Shown: positions 23,642 to 34,692, counted from the stretch's first letter. The stretch: 64,000 nucleotides of DNA from a bacterium (GCA_028277985.1 JANQFG010000254.1:1-64000); one strand, 5' to 3'. Notes: generated by a model not told the origin, from the sequence alone. Made by a program: numbers and translations.

Positions 23642-26600
23642 ATGAGCCATGGTAGAGATACAGAGCTGAGCCGCTTCCTGCAAACTCGATTCTGCCGCAC
23701 GCTGGCCCAACTCCTGGTCTTCCTTATGGTCATACAGGGTTGGCCGTTGTGGGAGCTGAGTCATCGCAACAGCGATGACGCTACCGAATACGACACCACG
23801 CTCGCGCGCGAGATTCCCATCATCGGCTCCGACATGGCCTACGCGGATGTGGGCGGTCTGGAGGGCGACATCGACGGTGACTGCAATGTGGACCGCGACG
23901 ATCTCATGATTCTTCTGGCCGAAAGGAACAAGCCTGTCGGCGATAGCGCCTGTGGAGAGGCCTGCGATCTGGACGGCGATGGGATGATTACCGTTCTTGA
24001 TGCAAGAAGACTCGTCCTGCTCTGCACTCTGCCCCGCTGTGCGATCATGGCCGACAGCTGTACGGAAAATCATGCCCCTGTTGCAGACGCGGGGCCGGAC
24101 CAGACCGTGCGCATCGGAGACACGGTTGTCCTGGACGGCAGCGGCTCCAGCGACGAGGACGGTGACCCTCTGGGCTTCAACTGGAGCCTTGATACGCCCC
24201 CTGGAAGTCAGGCCTCCCTTTCCGATCCATCCGCAATCCTCCCCTCCTTCGTGGTTGACCACCAAGGCCCTTTCGTAGGGGAACTCATTGTCAACGACGG
24301 CCAAGAGGACAGCGCTCCGGACCAGGTCGTCATCAGTACCGAGAATTCGCCTCCCGTGGCAGCTATCTCTGCAATGCCGGGTCCCTACTATGTCGGCATG
24401 GAAGTGATTCTCGATGGCTCCAACTCATTTGATGTAGACAATGACCCCTTGACCTACGGCTGGAACCTCATCCAACAGCCTGCGGAAAGCCAGACGACGA
24501 TCCAGAACCCGACGGAAGAAATCGCTTACCTCACGCCTGATGAACCCGGGGACTATGTCGTCGAACTGATCGTCCATGATGGCTTGGCAGAGAGCGATCC
24601 TGTTCAGCATACGATTACCACCGACAACAACCGGCCCGTGGCGGCGATCGTCCAGGAGCCTGAGAACCCTGTTTACGTTGGCGACCCGATCCAACTGGAC
24701 GGCGGTTCTTCAAGCGATGCCGATCATGATCCTTTGACCTATGACTGGGCCTTGACCAGTCTGCCGGATGGAAGTGCGGCCGGGTTCACGCCGGTGGTCC
24801 CACCGGACGACGACAGCATGATGGAAATCGTTCCGGACCTCCCGGGAGACTATCTGATTCAGCTCATCGTCAACGACGGCTATGAAGACAGCGACCCGAC
24901 AACCACCCTGATGGATGCATGGACCACGGTGCCCGATGTGCTGCTCATGCCCGAAACCGAGGCGTTTGCTGCCGTTGAAGAGGCCGGGCTGACCATCGGT
25001 GATGTTGTCAGCGAGCATGACGCCACGGTCGCGATGGGATTGGTGCTTGACCAGGATCCGGAGGGGGGGGCTCTGTTGGATGAGGTCTTACCTGTGGATC
25101 TATGGATATCGCTGGGGCCTGCCATGGTCACGGTGCCGGATGTGATCGGGTTGCCCCAGACCGAGGCGGAAGCCGTGATTGTCGGGACGGATCTGACAGT
25201 AGGCGCGGTGACGACCGAGCACAGCGATACGGTTCCGGAAGGATCGGTCATCGATCAGAGCCCTTCGGGCGGCACTTCCGTGCTTCCACAAACGGCGGTC
25301 GACCTGGTGGTTTCTTTGGGGCCGGAGGTCATCAACACCGAGCCAGACCTTCTGCCGCCGGGCAATCGTACCATCACCGTCAACGTGCCCTTCTCAACCC
25401 CCTTGTTTGCGATCGATCCGGATATCGGCGACACACTGACCTTCTCGCTCGACAGTTTACCCGGCGGCATGGTTCTGGGACCGGCCTCGGGAGAGCTGAG
25501 CTGGACGCCAGGGCAAACGGGTGGCTTCAACGTGACGGCTCGAGTGACCGACAGCCAGGGTGCCTTCGATACGGAGAGCTTTGGGATCGAGGTGATCGCC
25601 GAGCCTTTCAGCGGTCCAACCAACAGCCACCCCGAGTTGGACGATGTTGGTGACCAGAGTGTCGAAGTGGAGAGTTTACTCGCACTTACCGCAACGGCAA
25701 CGGATCCTGACCCGGGCGACATTCTGACCTATTCGCTGCCGCGCGCACCGACAGGCATGTCCATTGTACCTGCAACCGGGGAGATGCAATTCACTCCCAC
25801 CGCATCCCAGGTGGGAGCACACGATGTGACGTTGCGGGTTGTCGATGACGGAGGATTGGCAGACACGGCGGCCTTTGTTGTTACTGTAACGCCCATGGAA
25901 GGTGCCCCGCTGGCCGAAGACGACCTCTACACGGCACGCATAGGGGAGACCTTGACCATTGCGGCCCCGGGTGTCCTCGAAAATGACACGGACCCGAATA
26001 ATGATTCCTTGTCAGCCGTTTTGATACAGCCTCCGACCCGCGGCAGTCTCGACCTGCGGCCGGACGGCTCCTTCGACTACACGCCGACCGTACCGAATGT
26101 CACGACCAACATCCAGGATACCAACATGGCCATGTGGCTGCGGCCGGCCATCTGGGCATCGGACAACACCTCGGGCTTTGAATACGGCAACGGGGCGGAT
26201 GGGGATCTGAACACTTCCTGGATCGTCAGTGATGACGATCCGGAGTACAGGTTCCGTTTCCGGTTCCATGGCGTGGTGAGGCCGACTGTCAAAGAAATGC
26301 GCCTGTATGGAAACCGCGGTGCCCTGGCAGACGGGCATGACATTTACTCCGGTCGTTTTCGGATCGTAGACGGCAGCGGCGTGGTGGTCCACGAGAGCGA
26401 CGAACTGGCCATCGACGATCCGGACCGGGATCTGGTCTACCCAATTCCCGGAGGCCCCTTGAACGACGTTTATCAGATCGAGTTCATCTTCTCCAATTTC
26501 GAAGGGACCGCGCCTGGCTTTTCGGAGCTGGAGGTCATCGCGGAACAGGAGGTGCTCGACGTCGTGCGCGAGTGGGCCTTCACGCCGGACCCGTCAACCT

Positions 26601-29600
26601 GCGCGCACGTGACCATGGCACCCGTGGTCGGTGATATCACGGCGGACGGGATTCCCGACATCATCTTTATCTGCGGCATCAACAATCTGAACAGCGGCCG
26701 GGTGATGGCCATCAGCGGGGCGGACGGCAGCGAGATATTCATCGTCGATCATGCGAACACGACGGATATTTTCGATGACCAGCGCGTCAATATCAATACA
26801 CAGCTCGCCCTGGGTGATATCGACAATGACGGCGTGCCCGAGATCCTCGCCTTCAATGACGGAACGTTCAGCTGTAGTCGGTGGATCAAGGCCTTCAGGT
26901 ACGATGTGGCTACCGACACCGTCCACATGCTCTGGACCAGCGACCGGATACGCGATGGAAGGGAGTGTGAACCGCCCTATTCTCAGAGTTGCATGTGGAG
27001 TTGCGACGGGGCAGGAACGATGGGCGGACCCTCGCTGGCCGATCTCGACGGCGATGGCACTACCGAAATCATTGCCGGCATCTACGGCCGTGGTGTAACG
27101 GCATTCGACAGCCAGGGCCGTCTCCTGTGGGATACATACGATATTGGGTTGGGGTATGGCGGCGGTACCGGTGACGGGGCCAGTCCTGTTGTGGTCGATC
27201 TTGACCTCGACGGCACGCCCGAGATCGTGGCGGGCAAGGCCGCCTATACGAACGATGGTCAGGTCCACTGGGTGTCGGACGTGGATCGCGAAGGCATTCC
27301 GGCCGTGGCCAATTTCGACAGCGATCCCTATCCGGAGATCGTGCTTAACAACAACCTCGGACATGTGAGCCTGCTCGAGCACGACGGTACGGTCACCTGG
27401 ACGGTAACAGGCTACGGCGGCGCCGGGACGGCTCCGGCTGTTGCGGATTTCGATGGCGATGGTCTACCGGAGATCGGTGTTTCCGAGAAGACGCGATACA
27501 ACGTTCTCGACACCGACGGAAGCCTGTTGTGGGAGCGAAAGATCACCGAAGACTTCCACGAAAGAACAGGCTCGATCGCCTTTGACTTCGACGGTGATGG
27601 TGCTGCGGAGGTCGTGCACAGCGACAACTGGGACTTGACGATCTTCAAGGGGATCGACGGGACCATCCTGTTCCGGACGCCCATGGGCTCCACGACCCGG
27701 TGGGAGCATCCCGTGGTCGCCGATGTGGACGCCGACGGCCATGCCGAGCTCTTGGGTGTGGTCAACCTGCAATATGACGGTACCGACGGAATCCACGTGT
27801 TCGGCGGCCCGCACGACAACTGGCCCGCGACCCGTCAGGTGTGGAACCAGCACGCCTACCACGTGACCAACGTCAATGCGGATCTGACCATACCGGCTCA
27901 GGAGCAAATCGGCTGGCTCATCGGGGGCCTGAACAATTTCAGGCAGAACGTCATCCCGCCGGAGGAAGACGACAGCACGGCGGACCGTTTCGTTTATCAG
28001 GCACATGACGGGGCTCTGGACTCCAACGAAGCCACGGTCCATCTGGAAATCCTTCCTGCGAATGCCCTGCCGGAGATCGTCTCCACCCCGAACACAACCG
28101 CAACGGTGGGCTTTGACTACTTCTACGGCGCTGTCGCGGTGGATGCGGACAACGACCCTCTCACCTTCTCCCTGACCCAGGCTCCCGCGGACATGACCAT
28201 CGATCCGGACACGGGCATCGTTCGCTGGACGCCAGATCCAACCGATGAGGGCGATCATCTGGTCGCGGTCAGGGTCGAGGATATCCAGGGAGATTCGTCA
28301 GTCCAGCACTTCACCCTCACGGTCAGCCAGTCGGTTGTCGTGCCGAACGTGGTCGGTCAGACACAGGGCGACGCGACGTCCGCGATCCTTTCGGCCGGCC
28401 TGAGTGCCGGAGGCGTCTCCCAGGACAACCACCCGACGATCCCGGCCGGACAGATCTCGGGACAAGAACCGCCCGGCGGAACCGTCGCAGAGCCGCAGAG
28501 TCCGGTCTCCATGGTATTGTCGTTGGGCCCGGGTCCCCGTGACACGGATGATGACGGAGATGGATTCACAGAGAACCAGGGAGACTGCGACGACGGGGAG
28601 GGCGGTATCCATCCCGGTGCGGTTGATCCGGCCAGCGACGGCATCGACCAGGACTGCAACGGTATCGACGGTGAATTGCCCATCCAGGAGATCCTGGTGG
28701 AACCGGCCGAGAGTATCGTGCTGGTCGGTGACCAGGTTTCTCACCATGCCACGGCCGTGTTCGAAGACGGCACAAGCCAAAACATAAGCGGCCTGGTGAG
28801 CTGGGTGAGCAGCGATCCCGGCACGGCCTCTGTTGACGCTGATGGCGTGGCCGATGCCTTAAACGGCGGCAGCACGAGCATTCAGGCGAGCTTTGACGGC
28901 GTGATGGGGAGTGCGTCCCTGACGGTCCACCCGTTTGTGGCGGATGACCTGCCACCGGTCGCGAGGATCGACACGCCGGAAAACGATAGTTCCATCACGG
29001 CGCCCACCGACATCGTGGGAACCGCTTCGGACGACAACTTCTTCAAGTACGAGCTTGCCTACGCGTCGGCAGGGGAGGACGATTTCACCCTGATCCACCT
29101 CGGCACGACTCCGGTCGATGGAGACGTCCTCGGGACCCTCGATCCTACCATGCTGCACAACGATCTCTACACGGTACGACTGACCGTCTTTGACCAGGGC
29201 GGCAACCAGTCGGTGGAGGAGAGGGTTTACCAGGTGGACGGAAACATGAAGGTCGGGATCTTCTCTCTCACGTTCACGGATCTGCAGATCCCCATGTCCG
29301 GCTTGCCGATTAAGGTCAACCGAACCTATGACAGCCGTGATAAAAGCAAGGGCGACTTCGGCGAGGGCTGGCGGTTGAGTGTCCAGACCATGACCCTACG
29401 TTCGAACCGGGTTCTCGGAACGGCCTGGCAGGTGTTCAAGAACGGCCTGGCATATCAGTTGTTCCCATCCGACACCCATAAAGTGAGCCTTACTCTGCCA
29501 GACGGAAGGGTGGAAGAGTTTGATATGCGAATCTCCCCCAACCCCTCCGTGCTCGTACCGTTCAGCTCTGTGAACGCCAGCTTCAGACCGCGGCCCGGGA

Positions 29601-32600
29601 CACGGGGAGAGTTAGTCTGCCTGGACGATACGGCTCTGCTTGTGGTCGGCGCCCAGCCGGGAGAAGTAACGTTGACCGATTTCACTGCCAACACGTTCGA
29701 TCCGCAGAACTTCCGCTATACGAGCCTGGATGGGACTCAATACGCCATAAACAAGACGTTGGGGGTTCAGAGTATCACCGAGCCGAACGGCAACACCCTG
29801 ACCTTTGGTCCGGACGGGATCATCCATTCCGCCGGGAAATCGGTTCTGTTTGACCGCGACGCGGACGGGCGTATCACACAGCTCACCGATCCCATGGGGA
29901 ATACACAGACATATGCATACGATGGGAACGGAGATCTGCACAGCCACACGGATGCCGAGGGCAACACGACCCGATTCTTCTATGACCACAGGCATGGGCT
30001 GTTACGGATTGAAGATCCACTCAACCGCCCCATCGCGCGCAATGAATACGACGACACCGGCCGACTGACCGCCACCATCGATGGAGACGGCAATCGAATC
30101 GAATACACACACAACGTGGGGTCAAGGCAAGAGATCGTCCAAGATCGCAGCGGCGGGGTCACTGTCTATGACTATGACGATATGGGCAACGTCGTGAGCG
30201 AGACCGACCCGTTGGGGAACACCAAAACATACAGCTATGATGAACGCGGCAACAAGATATCGCAGACCAACGCCTTGGGCCATGTGACTTCATACACATA
30301 TGATTCCAACGATATTGCCACTAGCAAGACTGATCCGCTAGGGAATAGCTTTGTGTATGACGTCAACGGAGAAGGAGAGCTTCTTGTCATCCACGACCCG
30401 GAAGGTTTCACAACATCCGGCACGTACGATGCAGCCGGAAATCCCACAACCAAGACCGGCCCTGACGGCCAGATGACGTTATTCAGCTACGACACCACGG
30501 GTAACCGGATCAGTGAAACGGACTGTGTCGGGAATGTGACTTCCTACGAGTATGATGCAGCCGGCAATCTTGTCGAGATGACCAATGCGCTTGGGCATGT
30601 CTCCACATACACCTATGACGCCAACGGCAACCAGACAAGTGCAACGTGGCTCAGAAGCGCTTCCGAAGGTCTGGTGACCATGACCACAACTTTTTCGTAT
30701 AACGGCCGCAACCAGCCAACCGGGATAACCGACCCGTACGGAAACACGGAAGCCATCGAATACAATGCGAATGGGAAGAAATCAGCGTTCACGGACAAGA
30801 ACGGTCATCGGACCACTTATGAGTATGATGTGATGGGTAACCTGATCAGAACCACGTACCCGGACGGTACGGAAGAAACCAGTTCGTTCAATGCCAACGG
30901 AGCCAAGACATCATCAACGGACAGGTCCGGAAATACCACCATTTATGAATACGACGCATTGAATAGACCGATCCAGACGGTCAAACCGGACGGCTCCAGT
31001 ATCCACCTTGAATATGATGCAGCAGGACGGCCTGTTGCTCGAATTGATGAGAATGGCAATCGTACCGAGTTCGACTATGATGATGCAGGAAGACTCGTCA
31101 GCACGACTGACGCCTCAGGAAACCAAACAAACTCTTCGTATGATGGGAACGGAAACAGGACCAGCGTTACCGACGCGAACGGGAATACTACCTCATACAC
31201 CTACGACGGACATAACCGGGCGGTAGGGATCGTGTTTGCTGATGGTAGCTTTCAAGAGACCGGGTACCTCGCGGGATGCTCGGATTTGAAGGAGACGATT
31301 ACGGATGCAAACGGCAATACCACGGCTTACGAATACGATGCAATGAATCGGCTTGCGAAAGTTGTCGATGCTATGGGTGGCGAAACGTCCTATGCCTATG
31401 ATGAAGTGGGAAACCGGATCAGTCAGACCGACGCAAACGGTCACGTGACCCGGTTTGTGTACGACCACTTGGGAGGAGTCACCAAACGCATCCTGCCACT
31501 GGGTATGGTAGAGACCTTCACGTATGATGCAGTTGGAAACCGCCTGAGCAAGACTGATTTCAACGGTGATACCGTTACCTACTCCTATGACAACATGAAC
31601 CGGATCACATCAAAAACATATCCAGACACCGACATGGTGACATTTACCCATTTCCCGTCCGGTCAGCGTGCGAGCGTGATCGATGCCCGAGGAGTTACAG
31701 CCTACTCATACGACACACTCAACCGGCTTACGAGTGTCTCAAATCCTGATGGATCATCGATTTCTTATGTGTACGATCCGAAGGGGAATAAGACGGCCAT
31801 GACTGCCCCGTCAGGGACGAGTCTGTATTCATTTGACTCGCTGAACCGCTTGAAGACTGTGACCGACCCGGCCGGCAGGATTACCACTTATACCTATGAC
31901 GCCGCCGGCCGGATGACCGGAGCCACTTATCCGAACAGCAGTAAGACGTCATATGGCTATGACACGTTGAACAGACTCACCTCTGTCGAACATCGAAAGA
32001 GTGATGATAGCGTGATTTCCAGTTATGCCTACACGCTGGATGCAGCAGGAAACAGACTGCAGGTCTCGGAAAGTACGGGCAGGACCACGGACTACTCGTA
32101 TGATAACCTCCACCGGTTGGTCAGGGAAACCATCACCGACCCTGTGAACGGGGATCAGAGCTTCGACTATTCGCATGACCCTGTGGGCAATCGGATTTCA
32201 AAAACCGATTCCGAAGGGAACACGATCTACCAATACGATGCGAATGACAGGCTTCTTTCGGCAGGGGCGCTCGCCTATTCGTATGACAGTAATGGCAACA
32301 AAACAGGGACATACGGAGGGGGCATTGCTGAGACGTACACGTATGACTATGATAACCGTCTGGTGGCCGCTTTCACATCCGCCGGGAGCTCTGCATACGC
32401 CTATGACGCCGATGGGCTGCGAGTGCAAGCAACCCTCAACGGGGCAGCAAAGAACTACCTGCTTGACACGAACCGGCCCTTCGCACAGGTAATTGAAGAA
32501 AGGGACGACGCCGGAGCCCTGGATGCGAGCTATACGTACGGCGTTGATATTATCAGTCAGGACAGGGCCGGCAGCACCCATTTCTATCTGCATGATGCGT

Positions 32601-33553
32601 TGGGGACAACAAGACAGCTCCTTGATTCGGTGGAAAACACCGCAACCGAATATACGTATGATGCGTTCGGAAATCTGCTGAGCGAGGCGGGTGCGGTTGA
32701 AAACGCTTATCGATTTGCAGGTGAGCAGTTCGATTCCAGTCTTGGTCATTACTACCTGAGAAGTAGATACTACAATCCAGAGAGCGGACGGTTCTCCTCC
32801 CAGGATTCCTTTCCGGGTGACGTTTTCAACCCGGTTTCTTTACACCGCTACCAGTACGCGAACGGCAATCCGGTCATGTATGTTGACCCGAACGGTGAGC
32901 TCTCCCTCCTGGAAATAGCAATTGCCACGGCCTTGATCTTGGGTCCTGCAATGATCTTCACTCAGGTAGCGACCGATGTAACACTTCTGTTGCATCACAA
33001 GTGGACCAATTGGTATGGCACGATGTTTGTCGCCAGCGGCGGCTCAGGATTTGGCGTGAATGCCATGGGAGCGCATCTGGAGTCCGAGTGCCGGCAATTC
33101 AGTGAAACGGAGAATCTGAAGCATGAGGCATTGATCTACATGGTCGTAGCCGGATTTACCGCTGGATTCTTGCCGGCTTCCTTCAATTGGGGGCGGACTA
33201 GTTTTGTCACCCCAAAAGGCATGTTGAGTGAAGAGCTTGAAAAGGAAGATCCCTCCTGGTACTTCATGGGCCTGTCGAATTTCCACTCATTGACGTATGC
33301 AAATCCGGGACTTCGACTCTTCGGTGTGGCGAGTGGCTTCACGATTACGAACGTAACGAGCGGCCTTGCACAGGGAACGAGCGATGTCGGAGCCGTGGAC
33401 GGCATCGACAGCAGCCTGGATTTGATGTGGGGACTCTCTTTTCCCGTGTATGGAAGGAACTGGAAGTGTCTAGGTGCAGACACGCGGCATGCAAGTGATG
33501 ACATCAGAAAGAAGAAACCCGTGATTCATTTTATCTTCGATCACGACAAGTAG
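23642..33553 (+). CDS. Giant secreted multidomain YD-repeat (RHS-type) protein
   Basis: The 3303-residue product begins with a short cytoplasmic tail and one hydrophobic segment (about 20-40). A dockerin-like pair of Ca-binding loops follows (about 75-130), then three PKD/Ig-like domains (about 143-425) and two PASTA domains (430-560). Next come cadherin/Ig-like domains (566-820), a discoidin-like jelly roll (822-970) and FG-GAP/VCBS propeller repeats (about 987-1440). Another Ig-like domain, a third PASTA domain (1565-1634), a MopE-type D-x-D-x-D-G motif (about 1634-1678) and a Big2-like domain precede a long array of YD repeats (about 2077-3020). The RHS core ends at D-P-N-G-E near residue 3088. 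The last 215 residues are unique and partly hydrophobic, the position of a toxin tip in polymorphic RHS proteins. No recognisable immunity gene follows. Confidence 0.9.
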   Translation: MSHGRDTELSRFLQTRFCRTLAQLLVFLMVIQGWPLWELSHRNSDDATEYDTTLAREIPIIGSDMAYADVGGLEGDIDGDCNVDRDDLMILLAERNKPVGDSACGEACDLDGDGMITVLDARRLVLLCTLPRCAIMADSCTENHAPVADAGPDQTVRIGDTVVLDGSGSSDEDGDPLGFNWSLDTPPGSQASLSDPSAILPSFVVDHQGPFVGELIVNDGQEDSAPDQVVISTENSPPVAAISAMPGPYYVGMEVILDGSNSFDVDNDPLTYGWNLIQQPAESQTTIQNPTEEIAYLTPDEPGDYVVELIVHDGLAESDPVQHTITTDNNRPVAAIVQEPENPVYVGDPIQLDGGSSSDADHDPLTYDWALTSLPDGSAAGFTPVVPPDDDSMMEIVPDLPGDYLIQLIVNDGYEDSDPTTTLMDAWTTVPDVLLMPETEAFAAVEEAGLTIGDVVSEHDATVAMGLVLDQDPEGGALLDEVLPVDLWISLGPAMVTVPDVIGLPQTEAEAVIVGTDLTVGAVTTEHSDTVPEGSVIDQSPSGGTSVLPQTAVDLVVSLGPEVINTEPDLLPPGNRTITVNVPFSTPLFAIDPDIGDTLTFSLDSLPGGMVLGPASGELSWTPGQTGGFNVTARVTDSQGAFDTESFGIEVIAEPFSGPTNSHPELDDVGDQSVEVESLLALTATATDPDPGDILTYSLPRAPTGMSIVPATGEMQFTPTASQVGAHDVTLRVVDDGGLADTAAFVVTVTPMEGAPLAEDDLYTARIGETLTIAAPGVLENDTDPNNDSLSAVLIQPPTRGSLDLRPDGSFDYTPTVPNVTTNIQDTNMAMWLRPAIWASDNTSGFEYGNGADGDLNTSWIVSDDDPEYRFRFRFHGVVRPTVKEMRLYGNRGALADGHDIYSGRFRIVDGSGVVVHESDELAIDDPDRDLVYPIPGGPLNDVYQIEFIFSNFEGTAPGFSELEVIAEQEVLDVVREWAFTPDPSTCAHVTMAPVVGDITADGIPDIIFICGINNLNSGRVMAISGADGSEIFIVDHANTTDIFDDQRVNINTQLALGDIDNDGVPEILAFNDGTFSCSRWIKAFRYDVATDTVHMLWTSDRIRDGRECEPPYSQSCMWSCDGAGTMGGPSLADLDGDGTTEIIAGIYGRGVTAFDSQGRLLWDTYDIGLGYGGGTGDGASPVVVDLDLDGTPEIVAGKAAYTNDGQVHWVSDVDREGIPAVANFDSDPYPEIVLNNNLGHVSLLEHDGTVTWTVTGYGGAGTAPAVADFDGDGLPEIGVSEKTRYNVLDTDGSLLWERKITEDFHERTGSIAFDFDGDGAAEVVHSDNWDLTIFKGIDGTILFRTPMGSTTRWEHPVVADVDADGHAELLGVVNLQYDGTDGIHVFGGPHDNWPATRQVWNQHAYHVTNVNADLTIPAQEQIGWLIGGLNNFRQNVIPPEEDDSTADRFVYQAHDGALDSNEATVHLEILPANALPEIVSTPNTTATVGFDYFYGAVAVDADNDPLTFSLTQAPADMTIDPDTGIVRWTPDPTDEGDHLVAVRVEDIQGDSSVQHFTLTVSQSVVVPNVVGQTQGDATSAILSAGLSAGGVSQDNHPTIPAGQISGQEPPGGTVAEPQSPVSMVLSLGPGPRDTDDDGDGFTENQGDCDDGEGGIHPGAVDPASDGIDQDCNGIDGELPIQEILVEPAESIVLVGDQVSHHATAVFEDGTSQNISGLVSWVSSDPGTASVDADGVADALNGGSTSIQASFDGVMGSASLTVHPFVADDLPPVARIDTPENDSSITAPTDIVGTASDDNFFKYELAYASAGEDDFTLIHLGTTPVDGDVLGTLDPTMLHNDLYTVRLTVFDQGGNQSVEERVYQVDGNMKVGIFSLTFTDLQIPMSGLPIKVNRTYDSRDKSKGDFGEGWRLSVQTMTLRSNRVLGTAWQVFKNGLAYQLFPSDTHKVSLTLPDGRVEEFDMRISPNPSVLVPFSSVNASFRPRPGTRGELVCLDDTALLVVGAQPGEVTLTDFTANTFDPQNFRYTSLDGTQYAINKTLGVQSITEPNGNTLTFGPDGIIHSAGKSVLFDRDADGRITQLTDPMGNTQTYAYDGNGDLHSHTDAEGNTTRFFYDHRHGLLRIEDPLNRPIARNEYDDTGRLTATIDGDGNRIEYTHNVGSRQEIVQDRSGGVTVYDYDDMGNVVSETDPLGNTKTYSYDERGNKISQTNALGHVTSYTYDSNDIATSKTDPLGNSFVYDVNGEGELLVIHDPEGFTTSGTYDAAGNPTTKTGPDGQMTLFSYDTTGNRISETDCVGNVTSYEYDAAGNLVEMTNALGHVSTYTYDANGNQTSATWLRSASEGLVTMTTTFSYNGRNQPTGITDPYGNTEAIEYNANGKKSAFTDKNGHRTTYEYDVMGNLIRTTYPDGTEETSSFNANGAKTSSTDRSGNTTIYEYDALNRPIQTVKPDGSSIHLEYDAAGRPVARIDENGNRTEFDYDDAGRLVSTTDASGNQTNSSYDGNGNRTSVTDANGNTTSYTYDGHNRAVGIVFADGSFQETGYLAGCSDLKETITDANGNTTAYEYDAMNRLAKVVDAMGGETSYAYDEVGNRISQTDANGHVTRFVYDHLGGVTKRILPLGMVETFTYDAVGNRLSKTDFNGDTVTYSYDNMNRITSKTYPDTDMVTFTHFPSGQRASVIDARGVTAYSYDTLNRLTSVSNPDGSSISYVYDPKGNKTAMTAPSGTSLYSFDSLNRLKTVTDPAGRITTYTYDAAGRMTGATYPNSSKTSYGYDTLNRLTSVEHRKSDDSVISSYAYTLDAAGNRLQVSESTGRTTDYSYDNLHRLVRETITDPVNGDQSFDYSHDPVGNRISKTDSEGNTIYQYDANDRLLSAGALAYSYDSNGNKTGTYGGGIAETYTYDYDNRLVAAFTSAGSSAYAYDADGLRVQATLNGAAKNYLLDTNRPFAQVIEERDDAGALDASYTYGVDIISQDRAGSTHFYLHDALGTTRQLLDSVENTATEYTYDAFGNLLSEAGAVENAYRFAGEQFDSSLGHYYLRSRYYNPESGRFSSQDSFPGDVFNPVSLHRYQYANGNPVMYVDPNGELSLLEIAIATALILGPAMIFTQVATDVTLLLHHKWTNWYGTMFVASGGSGFGVNAMGAHLESECRQFSETENLKHEALIYMVVAGFTAGFLPASFNWGRTSFVTPKGMLSEELEKEDPSWYFMGLSNFHSLTYANPGLRLFGVASGFTITNVTSGLAQGTSDVGAVDGIDSSLDLMWGLSFPVYGRNWKCLGADTRHASDDIRKKKPVIHFIFDHDK

Positions 33554-33610
33554 AGATAGGTCCACTTTTGGACGAGTCGCCACGAACTCCGGAAAAAGAG
33601 AGGCGTGTAG

Positions 33611-34351
33611 ATGGGAATCCTGGAGGAGATGCGCAGGATCAAGGGAGACGCGGAATGGATGTGGCTCAACGCTAACATCCTCGCGGTCGAAATGGCGGTC
33701 GATACTAAGACTGCGTCATCGTGGCTTCCCGGGGGACTCAAGTTGATCGAGCCGGCCAGGGCCACGGTGTTCGTTGCCGACTATCCGGAGTTGACCATCG
33801 ACGTGGATCCTTACAACGAGACAGCCGTGCTGCTGCACGTACGGTTCGGATGGGTGAAGGCTGTGTTCAACCCGTGGATCCTTGTAGACGACGATTCGGC
33901 CATGCTCCTCGGCCGAGAGGCTCTTGGATGCCCGAAGAAGATGGGGAAGATCTCGTTGAACGTTGAAGATGGCCGGGTGGATGCCTCCGTGGAAAGAAAA
34001 GGCGCCCAACTCGTGAAAGCGAACGGAACCGTCACGGGGCCGGCTGACAATCCGGAGCCCTTCTTTGACCGAAACTGGATCAATGTTTGGGGGCTCATGG
34101 GCCTTACGGTTCAAAAGTTACTCCACTTCAGGGCCGAGGAAGAGATTCTGGACGCTCAGAAGGTGGACGTCAACATTGCTGTGAATGGGAGTGAAAAGGA
34201 TCCCCTGCACGAGTTGAACCTCGGGGAAGTTCTCGGTGCGACACTGTACCGGATGAATTTCGGCAGGACCCGGTCCAAGGCCATACCGATTCCGATCTTC
34301 CCGGTGAGCCCCAGGTTCATGTTACGCAATTACGCCCTGCGCCATCTGTAG
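33611..34351 (+). CDS. Acetoacetate decarboxylase family protein
   Basis: The 246-residue protein is a second, divergent ADC-fold member. G-C-P-K-K supplies the putative Schiff-base lysine (Lys109 or Lys110), followed by the K-I-S-L-N-V strand. The N-terminus, with two acidic helices, differs from the enzyme at 855-1613. The length is normal. It lies 57 bases downstream of the giant YD-repeat gene but shows no relation to immunity proteins, so the adjacency is probably accidental. The substrate is unknown. Confidence 0.8.
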   Translation: MGILEEMRRIKGDAEWMWLNANILAVEMAVDTKTASSWLPGGLKLIEPARATVFVADYPELTIDVDPYNETAVLLHVRFGWVKAVFNPWILVDDDSAMLLGREALGCPKKMGKISLNVEDGRVDASVERKGAQLVKANGTVTGPADNPEPFFDRNWINVWGLMGLTVQKLLHFRAEEEILDAQKVDVNIAVNGSEKDPLHELNLGEVLGATLYRMNFGRTRSKAIPIPIFPVSPRFMLRNYALRHL

Positions 34352-34692
34352 AAAGAGGCTTGGATAGGACGCCTTCAGCGCCTGATCTCATCGGAAAAGG
34401 GGACAGATCTATTTCTTTCCCGACAAAAAGGAGAAAATAGCTCTGTCCCCCTCCTATGAAACTGTGTTGGAGAGAAGGCGGCGAATCCGCCCTTAGAAGA
34501 CACATTCCGCCCCTAGAATCCAGGTGTAAGACCGGAGACGGGTCTGTTTCAGGAGAGTTGTTTCCCGATATCAGATAGATAGCTTGGTCCGACCCTAATC
34601 GACTTATCGACATAATCCACATAATCGACAGATCGAGTTCTTGGGTAAGAAGACGGCGCCCGTCCTGCCTTCGTAGAAGGGCCGAAGGCCGG
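34352..34692. other. Intergenic region rich in repeat elements
   Basis: There is no gene. It holds the inverted element at 34399-34450 and a TTGGTCCGACCC motif (34584-34595) followed by a run of A-T-C-G-A-C / A-T-A-A-T-C repeats to about 34635. Both features recur in the intergenic stretch at 53054-53497. The rest shows nothing recognisable. Confidence 0.6.
34399..34450. repeat. Inverted GGGGACAG ... CTGTCCCC element
   Basis: GGGGACAGATCTATTT at 34399-34414 is mirrored by AAATAGCTCTGTCCCC at 34435-34450, with a purine-rich loop. It is a member of the GGGGACAG family also found at 1.7 and 2.6 kb. Confidence 0.65.

Noticed and set aside
29870..32700. Regular periodic repeats that might suggest a CRISPR array
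   Set aside because: The periodicity is the coding of YD repeats within one long open frame, with varying unit length and no identical direct repeats.
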